NCBI GenBank assembly: GCA_937957805.1
Contig: CALFXW010000168.1
Coordinates: forward strand, 1 to 16,570
Source of the DNA: an uncultured Sphingopyxis sp.
Lineage (GTDB): Bacteria > Pseudomonadota > Alphaproteobacteria > Sphingomonadales > Sphingomonadaceae
Reading direction: 5' to 3'
Length of the DNA: 16,570 nt
The position numbers were made by a program, and so were the translations under genes. The notes below the pieces were generated by a model, which made no database searches, was not told where the DNA came from, and saw only the letters and a program-made list of their open reading frames with translations. Shown piece after piece: positions 15,355-16,570 of the stretch (its first letter is position 1; each line of letters starts with the position of its first letter).

Positions 15355-15390
15355 CCCCCGGGAGAGACAGCAGATATTTGCTCCGGGGGG
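15355..15390 (-). promoter_or_regulatory. Stem-loop covering the receptor ribosome-binding region
   Basis: CCCCCGGGAG (15355-15364) and CTCCGGGGGG (15381-15390) pair over ten positions with one mismatch and a 16-base loop. On the mRNA (minus strand) the right arm ends in GGGGG four bases before the receptor ATG. The hairpin therefore buries the only G-rich candidate ribosome site. No T-run follows, so it is not a terminator. Confidence 0.5.
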
Positions 15391-15395
15391 TCATT

Positions 15396-15413
15396 TATTG
15401 ATATTAGTTCGCA
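15396..15413 (-). promoter_or_regulatory. Fur-like box upstream of the TonB receptor
   Basis: Minus-strand TGCGAACTAATATCAATA resembles a Fur box: its first 15 bases match 10 of the 14 specified positions of the 7-1-7 core TGATAATNATTATCA. It lies about 46 bases before the receptor ATG, where a repressor would overlap the promoter. Iron regulation fits the receptor/PepSY pair but is inference. Confidence 0.4.
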
Positions 15414-15463
15414 GTTGCAATGACCTAAATCAAATTTGCGATGACGGTCGCGCCGTAGCTGAG

Positions 15464-15844
15464 TCAGTCACCCAATGCCGCGCCAAAACCGCGCACATGC
15501 ACAGTCTGCCGAATGATTTTCGGGCGCAAAATGGCGGCGATGGCACTGAGCGCTGCATCCAGATCATGCCGCGCGCCGCACAGAAAAATGTCGATCGCCG
15601 CATATTGATGTTCGGGCCAGCTATGCACCGAGATATGCGATTCGGCGAGGATGGCGACCCCCGTCACCCCCATGCCCGGCCCAAAATGGTGGAGGGTGAT
15701 TTTAAGGAGGGTCGCGCCCGCCGCATCGACCCCTGCACGCAGTGCCGCCTCCACCAACGCCAGATCGTCCAAGGGTGCAGCGCACCCATCCAGATCGGCG
15801 ATCAAATGGCGGCCATCATAGGGGGGAGCGGACGGCGTAGTCAT
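15464..15844 (-). CDS. speD: S-adenosylmethionine decarboxylase proenzyme (SpeD)
   Basis: SpeD makes decarboxylated AdoMet, the aminopropyl donor for spermidine synthesis. The 126-residue length fits the short class 1B prokaryotic enzyme, which self-cleaves and forms its pyruvoyl cofactor from an internal Ser. The cleavage motif ESHISVHSWPE is present, giving Ser69 as the pyruvoyl precursor, His74 as the processing base and Cys89 (FLCG) as the catalytic acid. The upstream TLHHFGPGMGVTGVAIL is also typical. Its ATG overlaps the stop of the FAD-dependent oxidoreductase fragment (ATGA), so the two genes were translated together. No spermidine synthase gene is in view. Confidence 0.93.
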   Translation of the reverse strand: MTTPSAPPYDGRHLIADLDGCAAPLDDLALVEAALRAGVDAAGATLLKITLHHFGPGMGVTGVAILAESHISVHSWPEHQYAAIDIFLCGARHDLDAALSAIAAILRPKIIRQTVHVRGFGAALGD

Positions 15845-16206
15845 AGCATGCTTTCAAAATTATGGCCGATGTGGCGCATCGCCGCCTCAGCCGCTTCGCT
15901 GCCGCGATAATGCGCTTCTTCAAACAGCGACAGTCCCGACAGGTCGCTATGCGCCAAAAATAAGGGTGCATGGACAGCGTGGCGCGCGGCAGGGGCAATG
16001 CCATGGATGAAACCCGGCGTCGGGCGGATCATCGCATGCCCCCAACGCCACAGCGCGACATGGGTAATCGCGCCCGCCAGATCGGGGTTGGACCGCAACA
16101 GGTCGGCAACGACAATATTGCGCCATTCATCCCCATCACGTTCCAGCAATAATCGTCGCGCTGCGGCAGGTTCCATGCGCGACAGCGGCATATACCATGT
16201 CACCAC
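15841..16206 (-). pseudogene. C-terminal part of an FAD-dependent amine-oxidase-like protein, N-terminus lost at a junction
   Basis: About 122 residues resemble the C-terminal third of flavin amine-oxidase-type oxidoreductases: TWYMPLSRMEPAAARRLLLE, EWRNIVVADLLRSNPDLAG, WRWGHAMIRPTPGF, and the terminal FAD-contact region LAHSDLSGLSLFEEAHYRG. The whole N-terminal nucleotide-binding half (GxGxxG and beyond) is absent. In-frame GTG 16206 is only a formal start. The open frame continues upstream to a stop at 16348-16350, but beyond about 16225 its translation (Arg/Gly-rich) is no longer family-like, and the same DNA encodes other peptides in another frame. The stop overlaps speD's start, so the intact gene was probably in one operon with speD, perhaps acting on polyamines or related amines. 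Confidence 0.75.
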
Positions 16207-16313
16207 ACTCGCCAGCGGGCCGAGCGCGCGCGCACGACGGTGGCCACCGCGCCGCCGATCGACAGCAGCGACAACATTCCGAACAGACCCGCCAGCTGCA
16301 GATAGGTGCTCAC
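16200..16313 (-). pseudogene. N-terminal stub of a chromate-transporter-like membrane protein
   Basis: From GTG 16313 the frame encodes 37 residues. The first 21 (STYLQLAGLFGMLSLLSIGG, after the initiator) form a membrane helix ending in a Gly pair. This resembles the start of chromate transporter (ChrA) domains, where LSLLxxGGGN is typical. The remainder (VVRARSARWRVW) is non-family and runs into the oxidoreductase DNA in another frame, stopping at 16200. The GTG overlaps the stop of the preceding small gene by four bases (GTGA), supporting it as a genuine start. The family assignment from so short a piece is tentative. Confidence 0.4.
16225..16251. other. Junction between two unrelated gene neighbourhoods
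   Basis: To the left, the amine-oxidase-like frame is family-like only up to about 16225. To the right, the transporter-like frame is family-like only down to about 16251. Both genes are on the minus strand and both are truncated here. A perfect 12-base palindrome, CGGTGGCCACCG, sits at 16238-16249. No insertion sequence, tRNA or integrase lies at the boundary. It may be a deletion or recombination scar, or an assembly artefact. Confidence 0.55.
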
Positions 16314-16402
16314 GCGGGGGTGCTCCGGCGCCGGGGCCAGGCCCAGATCAGACACATCGGGGCGAGCAGCGCCAGGGTCAGGATCACTATCCATCTAGCC
16401 AT
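16310..16402 (-). CDS. Predicted 30-residue single-helix membrane peptide
   Basis: ATG 16402 lies inside the last codons of the dsbE-like gene (8-base overlap), and the TGA at 16310-16312 overlaps the next GTG start by four bases. The peptide is a short leader (MARW), a hydrophobic helix (IVILTLALLAPMCLIWAW) and a basic tail (PRRRSTPA), which predicts an N-out/C-in membrane peptide. I recognise no family. It is supported by its tight fit between two overlapping genes and its clean membrane-protein design. A longer alternative frame through the same DNA from ATG 16394 also exists but gives a Pro/Asp/Ala-rich leader and is less likely. Confidence 0.45.
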   Translation of the reverse strand: MARWIVILTLALLAPMCLIWAWPRRRSTPA

Positions 16403-16570
16403 TGAGTTGCCTCACAAGGGGTTCAATCTTGTCGCGGATCACGTCCGGAGTCAGCGGCCCGATGTGCTTCATGCGGATCACGCCTTGACGGTCGATGATG
16501 AAGGTCTCCGGCACGCCATAAACGCCCCAATCGATGCCCACGCGCCCGTCGGCGTCGAACAGGGACGCCA
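16395..16570 (-). CDS. Thiol:disulfide interchange protein CcmG/DsbE family, C-terminal part
   Basis: The last 57 residues of a periplasmic thioredoxin-like protein are visible, entering from the right edge. DWGVYGVPETFIIDRQGVIR is the hallmark of CcmG/DsbE, with the cis-Pro (VPET) that faces the active site; the CxxC lies outside the window. CcmG reduces apocytochrome c haem-binding cysteines during cytochrome c maturation. The wording GVPETFIIDRQGVIRMKHIG, LTPDVI is reminiscent of beta/gammaproteobacterial members, though alphaproteobacterial ones are close. The gene following it is not ccmH, as would be usual in a ccm operon, but a small membrane peptide and a transporter-like stub, so this may be a stand-alone DsbE in another context. 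Confidence 0.82.
   Translation of the reverse strand, partial: ASLFDADGRVGIDWGVYGVPETFIIDRQGVIRMKHIGPLTPDVIRDKIEPLVRQLNG

Noticed and set aside
16207..16347. Upstream continuation of the amine-oxidase-like open frame
   Set aside because: Beyond about 16225 the translation becomes Arg/Gly-rich and unlike the family, while the same DNA encodes overlapping membrane peptides in another frame; the open frame is a GC-rich coincidence across a junction.

Overview
The window looks like a chromosomal segment from a sphingomonad-type alphaproteobacterium. The DNA is GC-rich, and the TonB-dependent receptors lack an N-terminal signalling domain, have Sphingomonadales-style TonB boxes, and end in phenylalanine. 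Genes are packed with 1-4 base stop/start overlaps. No rRNA, tRNA, CRISPR array, transposase or insertion sequence was seen. Everything rests on reading the sequence; no database search was run.

Positions 1-8517 hold a candidate sulfate-ester utilisation locus. A minus-strand pair encodes a DUF1254/DUF1214 protein (1280-2650) and a PA/M28-like peptidase-fold protein (1-1275, cut by the window edge). Facing away across a 334-base regulatory region is a plus-strand series: TonB-dependent receptor (2985-5252), GntR/FCD-type regulator (5341-6087), secreted type I sulfatase (6077-7624) and formylglycine-generating enzyme (7624-8517). The last enzyme is predicted to activate the sulfatase encoded just before it. 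The divergent region carries two near-identical 13-base dyads, each ending exactly 50 bases before one of the two start codons. Both match the recognition pattern known for FadR-subfamily GntR proteins, so the locus looks like a self-contained regulon. The substrate cannot be read from the sequence.

Positions 8555-11579 hold molybdenum cofactor genes: mobA on the plus strand, converging on a minus-strand operon moaD-moaE-moaB-moeA whose members overlap by 1-4 bases. A short stand-alone asparaginase N-domain protein (11633-12136) is divergent from moaD.

Positions 12139-15350 hold a minus-strand pair: a TonB-dependent receptor followed by a PepSY-associated membrane protein. A Fur-like site and a strong hairpin precede the receptor start, which suggests iron or haem acquisition. 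Next comes speD (AdoMet decarboxylase, 15464-15844), preceded with a 4-base overlap by the C-terminal part of an FAD-dependent amine-oxidase-like protein.

That oxidoreductase has lost its N-terminal half at about 16225-16251. There it abuts an unrelated minus-strand cluster: the end of a CcmG/DsbE-type thioredoxin, a 30-residue one-helix peptide, and the first residues of what looks like a chromate transporter. This is either a real rearrangement or an assembly misjoin.
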